Shown here one piece after another: positions 12,858-24,557 of a stretch of 64,000 nt of DNA (positions are counted from its first letter, which is position 1; each line of letters begins with the position of its first letter). The position numbers and the translations under genes are program-made. The DNA is from Apostichopus japonicus (Eukaryota; Echinodermata; Holothuroidea; Aspidochirotida; Stichopodidae). Where the stretch lies: NCBI RefSeq assembly GCF_037975245.1, contig NC_092574.1:7124713-7188712 (forward strand), read 5' to 3'. The notes below the pieces were generated by a model that had not been told where the DNA came from, did not search any database, and saw only the letters and a list, made by a program, of their open reading frames with translations.

Positions 12858-13012
12858 CTCCTGCATTCGGTCTGACATTCTTATTGTATCCGTGGAGGAC
12901 ATTGTCCAACAGTTGCGTCACATTCTTACGGGCCTGTTCCTCCCTGTCCAAGTCTTCATCACCCACAGTGGTCAGTTCATTGTAAGGAGTGGTGAAATTC
13001 CCAAAGACAACC
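12858..13012 (-). CDS. Gene A coding exon 2: Cys-loop receptor N-terminal helix region
   Basis: This 155-nt exon has acceptor TACAG (AG at 13014-13013) and donor GTAAGT (from 12857). It enters in phase 2 and leaves in phase 1. It encodes residues 16-67: an acidic linker, then NVTQLLDNVLHGYNKNVRPNAG. This aligns by eye with the family block (LLD.LL.GYD.RLRP.FGG) that precedes the first beta strand in GABA-A, glycine and glutamate-gated chloride receptors. Two N-glycosylation sequons are visible (NFT at residue 21, NVT at residue 46), as expected for an extracellular domain. The usual D of GYD and the R/F of RP.FGG are replaced (GYN, RPNAG), so it is a divergent member. The intron position after the glycine block matches the family. 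Confidence 0.85.
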
Positions 13013-13052
13013 CTGTATATGTTACAATAAGGTACAAAAGAATATATATTTA

Positions 13053-13146
13053 TGTCTATATATATATATATATAGGCCTATATATATATATATATATATA
13101 TAGGCCTATATATATAGGCCTATATATATAGGCCTATATATATAGG

Positions 13147-13181
<35 letters not shown>
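13053..13181. repeat. (TA)n with regularly spaced TAGGCCTA
   Basis: TA array in which the palindrome TAGGCCTA recurs, at 16-bp spacing in the best-ordered part. It begins about 40 bp upstream of gene A exon 2 on the coding strand, in the place of the usual branch-point region. Confidence 0.9.
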
Positions 13182-13184
<3 letters not shown>

Positions 13185-16100
13185 CCACTGGTTCAAATAG
13201 TCATTGAATGCGTACTGCTTACCACAACACTACCAACGTGCGGTTAAAGATTAAAGCAAATTTTACAAAATATACTGTATATAAGCTATTCGTCATAGTG
13301 CATGCCTTGGAAAAGTTAGGATATGGATTAAAAGGGGTATAGGCCTACATGTAACACTAAATAAACAAAGTATAATTAAAAAAATGCCATTCGTTGGCTA
13401 GAAATTGAATTGCTTGAAAAGCATCAATGCTTACCGTCACTACAACACCAAACACACACACAAATAGTTAAATATGAACAAATTCTATAGATAGAGTGTT
13501 CGTATTGATAGACAAAGTGATATTACCTGTACGGTAAGTTTCATGTCATGCATATGCATAATGCTAATAGTGCATATATGCCCGTTGGCTACACTTTAGA
13601 TGAGTACAAAGTAATGTGGAACGCGACATCATGGGATATAACTCAGTTATGTTAATTCATTTCTTATCAGACGTGTATTCAAGGGAATTTCTGTTTGAGG
13701 AATTCTACACGGTCAAGTACCGTCCAGGTCCCCCAAGCAACAAAATTCTCTGAAATTATGAATTTTCATATTTTAAGGATTCGGTAGTAAATGGTAGTGC
13801 ATGATAAAATAGGCATGAAGTTAATCGGATAAACCATGGTATGCACGGTGCGAAGATTAAAAAGTTTATTCGTACAACAGGACTTATAGAGAAAAGAACA
13901 AATTGTAGAATGGAAAAACTGAAGAAAAAGTGGTATATATTGATACCTTTATAAATCAGTTGGTTCTATCAATAAATTAAGATTTCAGTTTTTGTAATAA
14001 CATTTGTGTCAGTCGCTGACCTACAGGAGCAACAAAGCTGAAAATAAGATCAATTCGACAGTGATGACGTCACATTTGACACATTTGATGTTTTCCGGCG
14101 TCGATATATTTTTTCTCAGCGTGGTACTAGTTTTGAAAGCCAAACAGTGAACCAATAAGATTTCTAGATTAACTAGAACATTAATGCGTCTAGTATATAC
14201 ACACGTACCACCATTAACTGCATTCATCTCTTTTCAGAATCACAAAATGTAACCACAGTTGTCAAATGTGTAAACTTTTCTCTCAACAATTTCGAAAGAA
14301 TAGTGGTGGGATGGGTGATATACATTAGTAATGAACTGCATTTGCATGAAAATTCGGCATAGAACAACCCCACCCCCCCCCCCAAATACGACAGCTTCAT
14401 GACGAACTACTGCTTTAATTCTGAGCTGTGCAGAACTTTCATTTGAAAGTGTCATTTGAAAGTTTCAGGATGTCCCATAGAAAGCGGGGACACGTGACCG
14501 TGTTACTTGATGAATTAGACCTATAATGTCTTTTCTACCCTCGTAAAAACAAAATGGCGTATTATAGATATATGTATATAGGTTTGTAATATAGCCTACA
14601 CTTGTTAACTGAGTTCTCGTGTATCACTCATACAGTTAAAAGTTTACATACGCAATATAGAGGCCTAGACTAATTCACAGGAACAAATTAACATAGATCA
14701 AAAGTCTCGCAGCTTCAATTCATTCTGTTATTTTAACCGCTAAGAATTTTCAACGTGGTGACATCCAGATATGTTGTTACACCTGTCCCAAGGAGACACT
14801 TCCGTCTTGTTGTTACACGTACACCAATGACGTCACAGAAAGCGTCCAGCCACTAAAGCTTGGCAGTAACATAGATGTCTGTCCTAAACACACACAGTCA
14901 TTCCTTTTGACATGTCCCGTAGAGAGAACAGCACATGTTAAAGCATAACGAAGTTAGCCCTAATGAAATCAAGGGGGTATAGGGAAGGTACCTATATACA
15001 CCTCTACTGGGAACATAAATATTGCAAATATGACAGCAAAAAAAGAGATTGAATAACATTGATTCGGGTTGGCATATTTTATTTCACGATTATGTTTGTA
15101 ATTGGCTGAACTTAATCACGTATCATTTTTAGCTCTCCCATCCCCCTATACCTCAGTAAATGACCGTTTGGATAATGTACATATACATATCCTATGGCGT
15201 TCTGCCATTCTAGAGTAACTTAATTATTCATTGAGAGTTGAACTCAATTTGTCACTTTATGAGCAGTAGGGTTGAAGTGACCCTAATGAAATTCCACATG
15301 CCGTAATCCAAACACAAGTACGCTTAATCATTAGCTAAAATCTTATCAATTTTCGTTTCGAATATTTCAGAAAACGTTTGCTGTATATGTGAATTTATAG
15401 TTCATATTATTATATATGTGATCAATACTTATGTAATAAAAGTGTAGGGGGCGACAAAATTATCAAACTCGAATTCGGCTCAATATCTCTTGAATATTCT
15501 TTAACCAGTGTTGGCTAGTATTCTTGTTTGTTGAAGAGACAGAAATTGAGTTTGACCATTGTCATTCATATTCATGAAAAATACTCGGTGTTTGCTCAAA
15601 ATGTCTTCAAATTAGGACGTTACAAGTGCATAGAACGTCTTATATTAGTACAGGCCCATGTGACAAGGTGACTATACATACATGCAATGACCTTTTATCC
15701 TACCATGAAGAGAGATCCTACAACATGTCCTATACAAGTATGAGGACTTGAGTAAGTCTAAATATGACATTATCTGTTAAATAGTGAGTATTGCAAGGCA
15801 TAATACTGCCATAATTGGTTTCTCTGTTAACCATGGTTGTATTCATTTCGAAAATATGAAGAAGAAAAACCCACAAACGAAGACAAAGTAAAAGGTTCCA
15901 TCTCCCAGTGGCACTATGACGTCACATATTGACAAAATGGCGGCCATCTGACACGATATTTCTCACATAGAAACAACCGATAAACGATGTGTTTTATTCC
16001 ATTACAGTAACAAAGAAAATTTAATTAACATAACGGTAATAAATGAATAAATGAATGAATAAATGAGAGGTTAAGTAGAAAAGGAAAAGATAACGTTACA

Positions 16101-16912
16101 AAGAAAGACCTTTCTATAATTCTCAGATTTTCAATATGTAAAGACATATCATAACATTGCCACAGACTAGCCAGGTCAAAGGTCAAATACCCTGTTGAAC
16201 TATCTAAACAACATTTCCCCTACGTATATAATAACAAGCATTATATGATACGCATATATTAATAGTATCAAAGGTAAAATTATCAAAGTGTCATAAACTA
16301 ATGCATTAATTTATGTGAAATTATTGATGTGAAAATCATATATATTTCAATTTACAAGTTATAGCAATCCATAACAACGTACTCTTACCTACGTTCATAA
16401 TTGCGAGCTAAGTACATATGCAAAAAAGACTAATATCTTTAAAAAGTGGCATACTTATGAAGAATAATATTATTCTCCATTTTCCCAAACCCTCTATGAT
16501 GCTACAACAAAATTTTTGGCAGTTTTACAGTTCAACATGATAGAAGGTCGTAAAGTTTATAACAAGCATTGCGATGGCTACACATAAACCCCACTGCAGT
16601 GTTTGGCTAAAACACAATTAGCATATACTACACGATAATTTTAGAACACAATGCCAGAAATTGCATTCACCTATATATATATATATGTATATATAATTAT
16701 GTAGTCATCATTGCTTAAACGAGTTTACATTACACAACCTACCATTTGTACTAGTTTGTGCTATATGTAACCAAATAATTCTTCCGCATATACATATACC
16801 TATATAAGCCTGTTGTATACTCGCTTGCCTAACTTGATAAGCTATTCTCGTTCAACGAATAAAGGCTTGTAAACACGATCAAAAGAAAATGTTAGAAAAT
16901 TGTTCAACTCAC
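13182..16912. other. Gene A intron 1, remainder
   Basis: 3.7 kb without recognised exons or elements. It has three perfect CRE palindromes (14065-14072, 14828-14835, 15917-15924), the last within CTATGACGTCACATATTGACAAAATGGCGG. Short TA runs are at 16672 and 16689. Confidence 0.5.
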
Positions 16913-16959
16913 CATGACGAAATAGCCAATGTTGTTAACGTGAGCAGAATACTTTTCAT
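16913..16959 (-). CDS. Gene A coding exon 1: signal peptide of the Cys-loop receptor
   Basis: An ATG at 16959-16957 (minus strand, preceded by AAACC) opens MKSILLTLTTLAISS, a typical hydrophobic signal sequence. It is followed after 47 nt by a donor GTGAGT (from 16912). The exon ends two bases into a codon, and exon 2 supplies the third base (TG+G, Trp), so the frame joins cleanly. This leaves a 3.9-kb intron 1. The position fits the family, where a secretory leader exon precedes the N-terminal helix exon. The assignment rests on splice phase and the leader character; a leader has no family-specific motif, so another first exon farther upstream remains possible. Confidence 0.72.
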
Positions 16960-17640
16960 GGTTTGTCCGTTGTATATACTCCTCCACAGTTTCAATATTT
17001 CGAACTTCTTTTAGCCGAGAAATTCCTACCTCCTTTCCTTGCTTCGACTCCCCTTTTTTTTTGCTGCTGATATTTTGACGAATTTATCAAGCCAGTCTGT
17101 GCTTCATGCCCAAAAAAGGAGGCAAAAATATCGAACACGTGTGGTGAAAAAAAAACTAGCTTACGAACGATTCTATCTAAATTGTGAGAAGAAATGAAGT
17201 CGGTGGCGCCATACACGAAGTGCTGTGTTTCTCCTCGTATATACAACAATATATTAGTTTCATAACAAAATCCTCCCGGCATGCACGAGTTAATAAATTT
17301 GATGTTACTTAAATCTATACAGCTATATGGGAATCAGAGTGAGGCGGTTATTATTGAGGTCATGTATAGACGATTGTACTATAGTAGATAGAGAGAGAGA
17401 GTGTGTGCAGGAGAGAGGTGGAAAAAAAGAGAAAGGAAAAACGACAGAGACAGAGATAGTGTGAGAGGAAAAGAAGAAAATACAAAGTAATCTCGTGGGG
17501 AACCGGAACGTTATAATGGACAGGTTCCCCACACAGCTGGTATGAACACCAAGAATAGCCTCCATTATGGATCGGGGCTTCCAGGCGTAATGATATAATA
17601 ATAAACAACACTTTCAAAAGCCGGCCAGGATTTGCCGCGT
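16960..17640 (-). promoter_or_regulatory. Gene A 5' UTR and presumed promoter region
   Basis: This is the sequence immediately upstream (on the minus strand) of the gene A leader ATG. It should hold the 5' UTR and core promoter, but no clear TATA box or initiator could be assigned. It contains purine-rich low-complexity DNA around 17390-17480. Open frames here are unrecognised and look accidental. Confidence 0.35.

Positions 17641-17644
<4 letters not shown>

Positions 17645-17675
<31 letters not shown>
17645..17675. repeat. (TA)n microsatellite
   Basis: Short TA array immediately before the first copy of the 17.7/17.95-kb duplication. Confidence 0.9.
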
Positions 17676-17681
<6 letters not shown>

Positions 17682-17687
17682 TATATT

Positions 17688-17835
17688 AAATAATTATTCC
17701 CGCTTCCCTTTGGGCGAGAATTTGTCAAATATGTCATACCTTATCTGTTTCAGCAATTATAGAGTGTGTTCATCACGCTTTGGAGTTTATTTTTACATTG
17801 TTACATTAATATATTACATTAATGTAAGATTATAC

Positions 17836-17877
<42 letters not shown>

Positions 17878-18064
17878 TGAATTGATATTATTTCGCTGCT
17901 TATGGTACCGTCTAAAATGTGTTTTATCTTGTCAAAAATGTCACTTAAAAAAAATTATTATTCGCGGTTCCCTTTGAGGGAGAATTTGTCAAATATGTCC
18001 TACCTTATCTGTCTCAGCAATTTTAGAGTGTGTTTATTACGCTTTGGAGCTTATTTTTTTATTA
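17688..18064 (+). repeat. Two-copy direct duplication, offset 264 bp
   Basis: Segments 17688-17798 and 17952-18064 share GAGAATTTGTCAAATATGTC, ACCTTATCTGT.TCAGCAATT and ACGCTTTGGAG in order. The intervening sequence holds a second (TA)n array (17840-17875). Confidence 0.85.
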
Positions 18065-18901
18065 TTATATCCCAAATGCCCCTTGGCGGTGTATGATTAG
18101 GAGAACTTATTAATTGTGTTTGTGTGGGCGGGGAAGGGGGGGGGTTGTCGAATTTGAAGAGTAATATAATTGATAATTAGTATATGCTGAAAGTTTTCTT
18201 ATTTAAATGGTAATTAGTTTATTAAATATGTAATTAATTGAACAATATATCCACCGGGTTTATATATAGGAAACAAATCAAATTCAACATTTCGTACGTT
18301 TATTTTCCGAAGCTTTTGCAATTAAAAGTAAATTGCATGAGGACGTGGTTTTGTCCCTTTTTCAAACATTGACACAATTTTAATATCCCCTTCCGAAATA
18401 GTCTTTCATTTTATTCCTCAGTGTCGACATCGGAAAAAACGTTCCATTGTCATCCCGCAATTCAAATTTGTCCATGTTTTGGTATACATTTCCAACGTTG
18501 TTGCGCAAGTGCGGGTTAACACAGCTTCAATGGTGACATTTCCTTACAGTTAAATCTTCCGTGTCTTTCTCCATACTTTTGGGTGCAAGACACCTTTGAT
18601 CTTTAAGACTTTATAAGAAGAAATAAGAAGTAACATTTTAAAATAGAACCAGCCCCCCCCCCCTCCAAAAGAAAAATGGCTGTTGGCATGCAGCTAGCTA
18701 ATGTCAGGTTATGTATATGCACCGCTAAAACGAACGAGCACGCCGAATGTAAACAGATTTCCGGTGAACTAAAAACTATAGAAACAACAACCTGGGCTAT
18801 GTAAATCCTATCAATTGCTAGAGATTTATATCTTACCTCTTTTCTGGGTTAATCGTTCTCAAATCATACACCAGAGAATACCCCGTTCGAATTGACACAT
18901 A
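18065..18901. other. Gene-free stretch
   Basis: G run near 18130 and C run near 18652. On the minus strand a short open segment ends at a donor-like AGGTAAGAT at about 18838, but it has no acceptor or family match. Confidence 0.4.
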
Positions 18902-18907
18902 AATATA

Positions 18908-18951
<44 letters not shown>

Positions 18952-18960
18952 TATATACAT
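18902..18960. repeat. (TA)n microsatellite
   Basis: TA array with TATGTATA and TACATA interruptions. Confidence 0.93.
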
Positions 18961-19507
18961 ACCAAGACAGATCGTGTTTGAAATGTCAAATCCAAGATAT
19001 AGGGTTATGTTCATCCCAAATTCCATCGTCAATTTCGAGCCTAAAAGCTATCAGGAAAAACCAATGTGTGGAAGGGATATCGAGTACTACTAGTAAGGTT
19101 TGATTTGTAGTGTAATGATGATGGAATGGCTTTAACTTATACACGATCATTATGTGGGAAGTAAAAACACTCATTTATCTGTGAACATCATATACTGTAT
19201 AGGAAAATAAAGCTGCGAAGGCGTTATCAAGCAATCGCGAAGTCTTCTGTATATCTGTATCCGAAGTGGCAATCTGTTATAGTCTGGTCTTTATTGTCAA
19301 GTTGATTATACTTTCGTAAATGAATGTAAACAGGTTTTTGATTTCTGAAAACAATTCCACTTTTATCTTAAAAGTTCTGTATTGAAGTATATCAACACTT
19401 GCAACACGTCATCAACGTCATCAACGTCATCAACCACAGAAAACGATGAATAATTTAAACGCTAATGGCGCTGTGACGTCATCACCAGACTTGTTCAAGT
19501 CTTCGAT

Positions 19508-19509
<2 letters not shown>

Positions 19510-19590
<81 letters not shown>
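19510..19590. repeat. (TA)n microsatellite
   Basis: About 80 bp of pure TA between a CRE (19474-19481) and the MITE-like hairpin at 19619. Confidence 0.95.
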
Positions 19591-19593
<3 letters not shown>

Positions 19594-19618
19594 AGATGTG
19601 CAAAAGCATCGATCGATA

Positions 19619-19756
19619 GTATACAAATAATGAATGGTTATGAGTGCAATAGTGCAAGTATTTCATGAGTTGAAAGATGGAACAAATTACATCTTTCAAG
19701 GAATGAAATATTTGCACTATTGCACGAATGGAAACCATTCATTATTTGTTTCATAC
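19619..19756. repeat. Imperfect inverted repeat (MITE-like hairpin)
   Basis: Arms 19619-19679 and 19690-19756 pair along most of their length (ACAAATAATGAATGGTT with its complement, then GTGCAATAGTGCAA, then CATCTTTCAA). The loop is only about 10 nt. There is no clear target-site duplication. A (TA)n array borders it on the left. Related words (CATTATGAATGGAATGA near 19971) suggest it may belong to a longer element. Confidence 0.6.
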
Positions 19757-21235
19757 AACATATTATATTAAGATGGGTAAAATGCACTCATGCAACAGAT
19801 TGTTTTGAACAGACAGGTTTCTCTGCTCTCTTACCATTGAAAAAAAAGTGCTACCAAAAAAGTATAACCCATGGTTCTATTTCATAGAGTGGAATAGAGC
19901 GGATTTTGCATGCAATCAACGAGCAATTGACCAATCAAATGACCAGAATACAATTAGGTGTTGTATAATACATTATGAATGGAATGAGATTTCCTCTTCT
20001 CCATCTTTTCTGATGCGGTGGAGGAGAGAGAAAATACGGGCTGGGGGACCGTTTGGGGGCGGAGAGAGAGGGGGGGGGGACGATGTGTGTGTGCGTGTGT
20101 GATATGTTTATGAGTATTCATCGTTAACATCTCTATCCCATAGGATAATTGTAATGGCTACTACATTTATTCTCTTAAAATTGTAACCTTTAGGTTTGCA
20201 ATTCTTCGTCAGTGTAACTTTTGCCCATTACGGTGGTGAAAGCAGTTTTACAGAATATAAAACAAATTAATTGCATATTTTCGCATACGAATACAAAAAT
20301 TCCACAATCAAGCAGGATTTTTGTTTTCAAGATATGATGAACTTTAGCTTAGAATTTAGTTCTTCTCAATTAAAACTGATTCTTATTCTATACATCTAAG
20401 TTCTTCTCTCACGAAACGAACCTTGCTTTATACTTAGTTCATATTTACCATTGCCGTAGCTTAATTAATTTTTTTCTTTTCTTCTCGGAAGCAATGTCCT
20501 ATACAAGAAGTGATATTAAATTTTCATTTTCGTTCTTTTTTCTAAAGATTAAAAAAAGGCTACGCTTGGTCAATTGCTAATTAACAGGGTCACGAATATG
20601 CGTTTGCATCTGTTTTCTACCTTGTCCAAGGGTCATGATTGGTTACCACTGTCAGAAAATCGGGGTAAAAAGGTTACTAGAAAAAGATAAGAGGAAAAGA
20701 ATAAACGAAGGATTACAAGAGTAAAAAACAAAAAAAATAATTGGCAATGAGATCATCATGAAAGTTATTACGAATGCCTACCCTAAGGTTATATCTACCT
20801 GCCAGGGAACAGCAATCATCTCCCCTTTGCACTTTTGCAGAGCCTGCGATAAATTTAAAAAATTTCGAAAATTAAATCTGGAACAGATCAGAGGAAAAAA
20901 AAAGTTCATGATGCTGGGTAAAGACAATTTTGTCCCTGCACTACTTATGACATATTCAGGTTTTAATATAGGAATGCTATCCCCAGGGCGGTCCTCTGTA
21001 ATTTATTGAAACATATGAAGATAGCCAGATATGCTTAAGGTGATGATAATTAGATTACAAGCACCTTACCAAAATACGTCCGCTCCTTAGCTATCAACAA
21101 TCTCGCCTCTATATGAGAGGAGGTCACATCAGGAACTTTCAGGTAGCTAGTATAGTAGTAGAGAAGTACCGTATGTGTTGAGTAAATAGAGAGTAAATGC
21201 GGTGCTATACACACACTCACACAAACACACCCATA
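19757..21235. other. Gene-free stretch
   Basis: Purine/G-rich block 20027-20082 followed by GT repeats. Frames at 19848-20102 and 20758-21009 are unrecognised. Nothing else is supported. Confidence 0.45.
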
Positions 21236-21237
21236 TA

Positions 21238-21279
<42 letters not shown>

Positions 21280-21297
21280 TATATATATATATTTATA

Positions 21298-21335
<38 letters not shown>

Positions 21336-21456
21336 CATATATAGATATAGATATATATATATATGTATATATATAGATATAGATATATATATATAGATAC
21401 ATATAGATATATAGATACATATAAATATATAGATACATATAGATATATATATATAG

Positions 21457-21499
<43 letters not shown>

Positions 21500-21513
21500 G
21501 ATATAGATATATA
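21236..21513. repeat. Long compound (TA)n / (TAGATA)n array
   Basis: About 280 bp of TA interspersed with AGATACATATAGATAT variants. Three overlapping low-complexity frames cross it; none is a gene. Confidence 0.95.
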
Positions 21514-22881
21514 GATATACGACGACATGAAAAAAGACCAATAAACACCAAAGTAACGAAACAAGACCATTCACATGTTGTTATAGTTTCATGTTACGAA
21601 GTAATTTGTTATATACTGAGATTAACTTAACTGGCTTTAAAATGACGGTTCTCTTGAAACACACCAAAACTATGCTTTAAGCAATTATTATTTTCGTGCA
21701 GAAAAATATGTTATGTACTAATGTATACTCGGTCGTATTTCACAGCGGACATTACAGGTTGTAAAGTCAGCCGTACACATAACATTTACTACTCTCGTTC
21801 GTTTCACAATATACCCTTATAATATTTACTCCACCTCAACGTAACAGTACAGCATAGCTTGTGTATGGTTTACCACTGCTTACATTATTAGGTCATATGA
21901 AATATGCCGTACCTTAAATCAAAGTAGTATAGCTATTAAGCTCTTGAACTTTTGGTAACTATTTCGCACTTTCAGCTCGTGTGTTGTATATATACAAACA
22001 CCTCTTCATGTGAACTAACCGCGGGGCATAATTGGCCAGACGTGTCCCCTAACATGCATAAAGTGACCATTACTAGGGTAAATACCGAAAATACACACAC
22101 TTTCGGCAACAGCCTGCGTATGGTTGTAGTTTTGCTCGCGGGGCAACGAAAGATGAAAATCTGAGAAACGGGTTCAAGTAAGAATAAGTTCAGTAACCGT
22201 GGCTATAAAATCATCATCATACGACAACGGTTGATGAAATTTACTGTCATGAATACATGTGGGAGTATATATGCCCGAGTCTTGCATTGGAAATGAACTA
22301 TACGCGGCGACGGAGGAGATGATGTACTCTGGTTAAAGAAAAACCAGCGACGAGGTGTTAACAATTCATCCATAGTAGATGAACATAATTAAGTCCTTTT
22401 GCTGGGCCTCAGTGACAATTAATTCACAACATTAACACGATATTGCAATGTCAATATATAAGTGGTGGCAAGAATAAACGATTATAAATATTAATTTCCA
22501 AAATTATAAAAAAAAAATATCAAGCAAAATAGTTTCAGATTATGACGCTATACTGAAGGAGATTACAATTATTTTGCATGTGGTATAAGATGTTTTACAC
22601 CACATTATAATATATAAGGCAGTTCATGGTTTATTTTGAAATCGAAATTATCTCTGGTGTAGAATGTTTATGGCTTACACCGAATTGCCTCGCAGTCTAC
22701 GTAACTATCATTCAACATGTTACACCTTGCATTTTTGCGACTATCATCCCTCTTGCATAATGGTTCGTATTTTTCCTGATGGACATATTAATATATATTT
22801 ATTTTATAGTGCCCCACAGCCTATATTAGCTCTTGACTTATGTCAATCCTCATGGGCTATTGTTCACTCTAGCTTTTATAA

Positions 22882-22917
<36 letters not shown>

Positions 22918-23824
22918 TGCAATATACAAATAAAATTTCGATGAAAGTTTTATCAGAAATTTCATCTTCATTGAGACTTTTTATTTAAAAAAAAGACTCT
23001 CTCCAATTACCTTTTCTGGTTAGAAATATTACGTTTAATATGAACGAAAAGATTTGTCGAAATAATGTTTATTAAAGTATGACTTAATTGTGGATTATAA
23101 TACTTCAAATGCGTAAATTAATGTAAATTGTAGCAATTATGTATCCTTAATGTTCTTGTTAAAATCTTTTGGTGTCCATTCAGCTAAATGACAATTGCTT
23201 TTCGTTAAAACTGTTTTAGAGGGTATATAAATCGTTAATTATGTTAATTTACTACATTTGTCTTCACTTATGTCGTAATAAGCAACAAACATTACAGTTG
23301 TACTCAGTATAATGCTGTAAGCTTTTTTTGCTTAAATATGTTTGACTTATCGGAAACCACGTTTTGATATAATTGTATATGACAAATATCCTTGCATTAT
23401 GTTAGATTTCCCCATCAACTTACTCACTTTATCTCGAGGTTACTCATTAGTCTGTCAAATGACATTTCCGTACTCATTAATCCTACTCTAAAAGGAAGAT
23501 GCCTCGTTTTTACTTCCGTTCCGTGATATTTGCTTATCACATTATAAGGTAGCGTTTCATACGTATACTGTATGTTTTGAGAGAAAATGACATTTATATA
23601 GATTTTATGCTGTATAAAATCCAGAAGGCTATATACAATAGCATGTATGTATGTATGTATGTATGTATATTAGATCCTTCAGCAAGCAGGAACTCGCGAA
23701 GAAGACCCATTGGCTTATCAAAGCCGCAAGCTGACCGAAGTCAGTCTCTTACATTCATATTTAACGTCCATGATTATGAATTGTTAATTGTCAACAACTC
23801 TGTAACTGGACAACATACATTAAT
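21514..23824. other. Gene-free stretch
   Basis: Contains a short (TA)n (22890-22917) and (GTAT)n (23641-23669). Frames at 21952-22164 and 22664-22933 have no recognised family. Confidence 0.45.
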
Positions 23825-23918
23825 CTGGGAGTGACTCGAACCGGGGGACCTTATGATTGAAAGGTACCGGCGTTAACCACTGAGCTAACACTCCACAGCT
23901 TAACCACTGAGCTAACAC
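23825..23918 (-). repeat. tRNA-like SINE head with duplicated A box
   Basis: On the minus strand, GGAGTGT, TAGCTCAGTGGTTAACGCC (A box), an anticodon-arm-like hairpin ACCTT/AAGGT, GGTTCGAGTC (B box) and CACTCC follow in tRNA order. The 3' side of the T stem does not pair and the anticodon loop is 8 nt, so this is not a functional tRNA gene. Immediately upstream (23896-23918) a second TAGCTCAGTGGTTAA occurs. Confidence 0.65.
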
Positions 23919-24033
23919 TAGTAGCAAATCTCCTGATACTTGTCCCGTGAGAATGGTCTAAATTTGTAGCTTAAATACATGGTCAACTTTCCAAGACTCG
24001 TCATGACTTGTGATCAATGCCGGAAATCACCCA

Positions 24034-24557
24034 ATTCTCATGGCTTTATCAGTTATAACTGGTAAAGTGAGTACACGATAAAACTGATGTGTATTATGAG
24101 TTCTTAATATGTGTTATACATTTATGACCAGTTGCTACTGAGAAGGACTTACAAACAGAAAATACTAAAACACACTATCCTATGCATAATGATTGACTGG
24201 ACTAACCAGACTACTCTTAAGGTTACGCCAAATAAGTTCGTCCACATTTTTAACGGAAAGTGGATGACATTTTACTGCAAAACGCTTAAAAATCTGCAAT
24301 TTGAACCATCTTTACAAGGTATACACATACTAGTCAAACATAGGGACATTTGTTTAGACTCCTAATCAGTCATTTAGTTGAAACAACCTTTGTATAATGA
24401 ATTCGTCTGTTTTTTTATCCACAGTAGCATCTGCTGACAGGTCTAACATGTGTTACGGTGTTATAACACACTGCAGCTTATATACTGATTATAGCGGTTG
24501 TCTTTTATTCACAGTACAAACTGATCAAGCCATGTACATTGGGTGCGGACATACACA
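24034..24557 (-). repeat. Dispersed repeat E, copy 1 (empty-site copy)
   Basis: Inverted relative to the 61-kb copy and uninterrupted by the foldback MITE. An open frame at 24397-24684 overlaps it, but the 61-kb copy does not conserve it, so it is not called as a gene. Repeat ends are not defined, and the similarity may extend a little further on either side. Confidence 0.72.

Noticed and set aside
18838-18900. Minus-strand open segment ending in a donor-like AGGTAAGAT
   Set aside because: No acceptor, no family similarity and TA repeats directly upstream.
23825-23895. Functional tRNA gene
   Set aside because: T stem does not pair and the anticodon loop has 8 nt; better explained as a SINE head.
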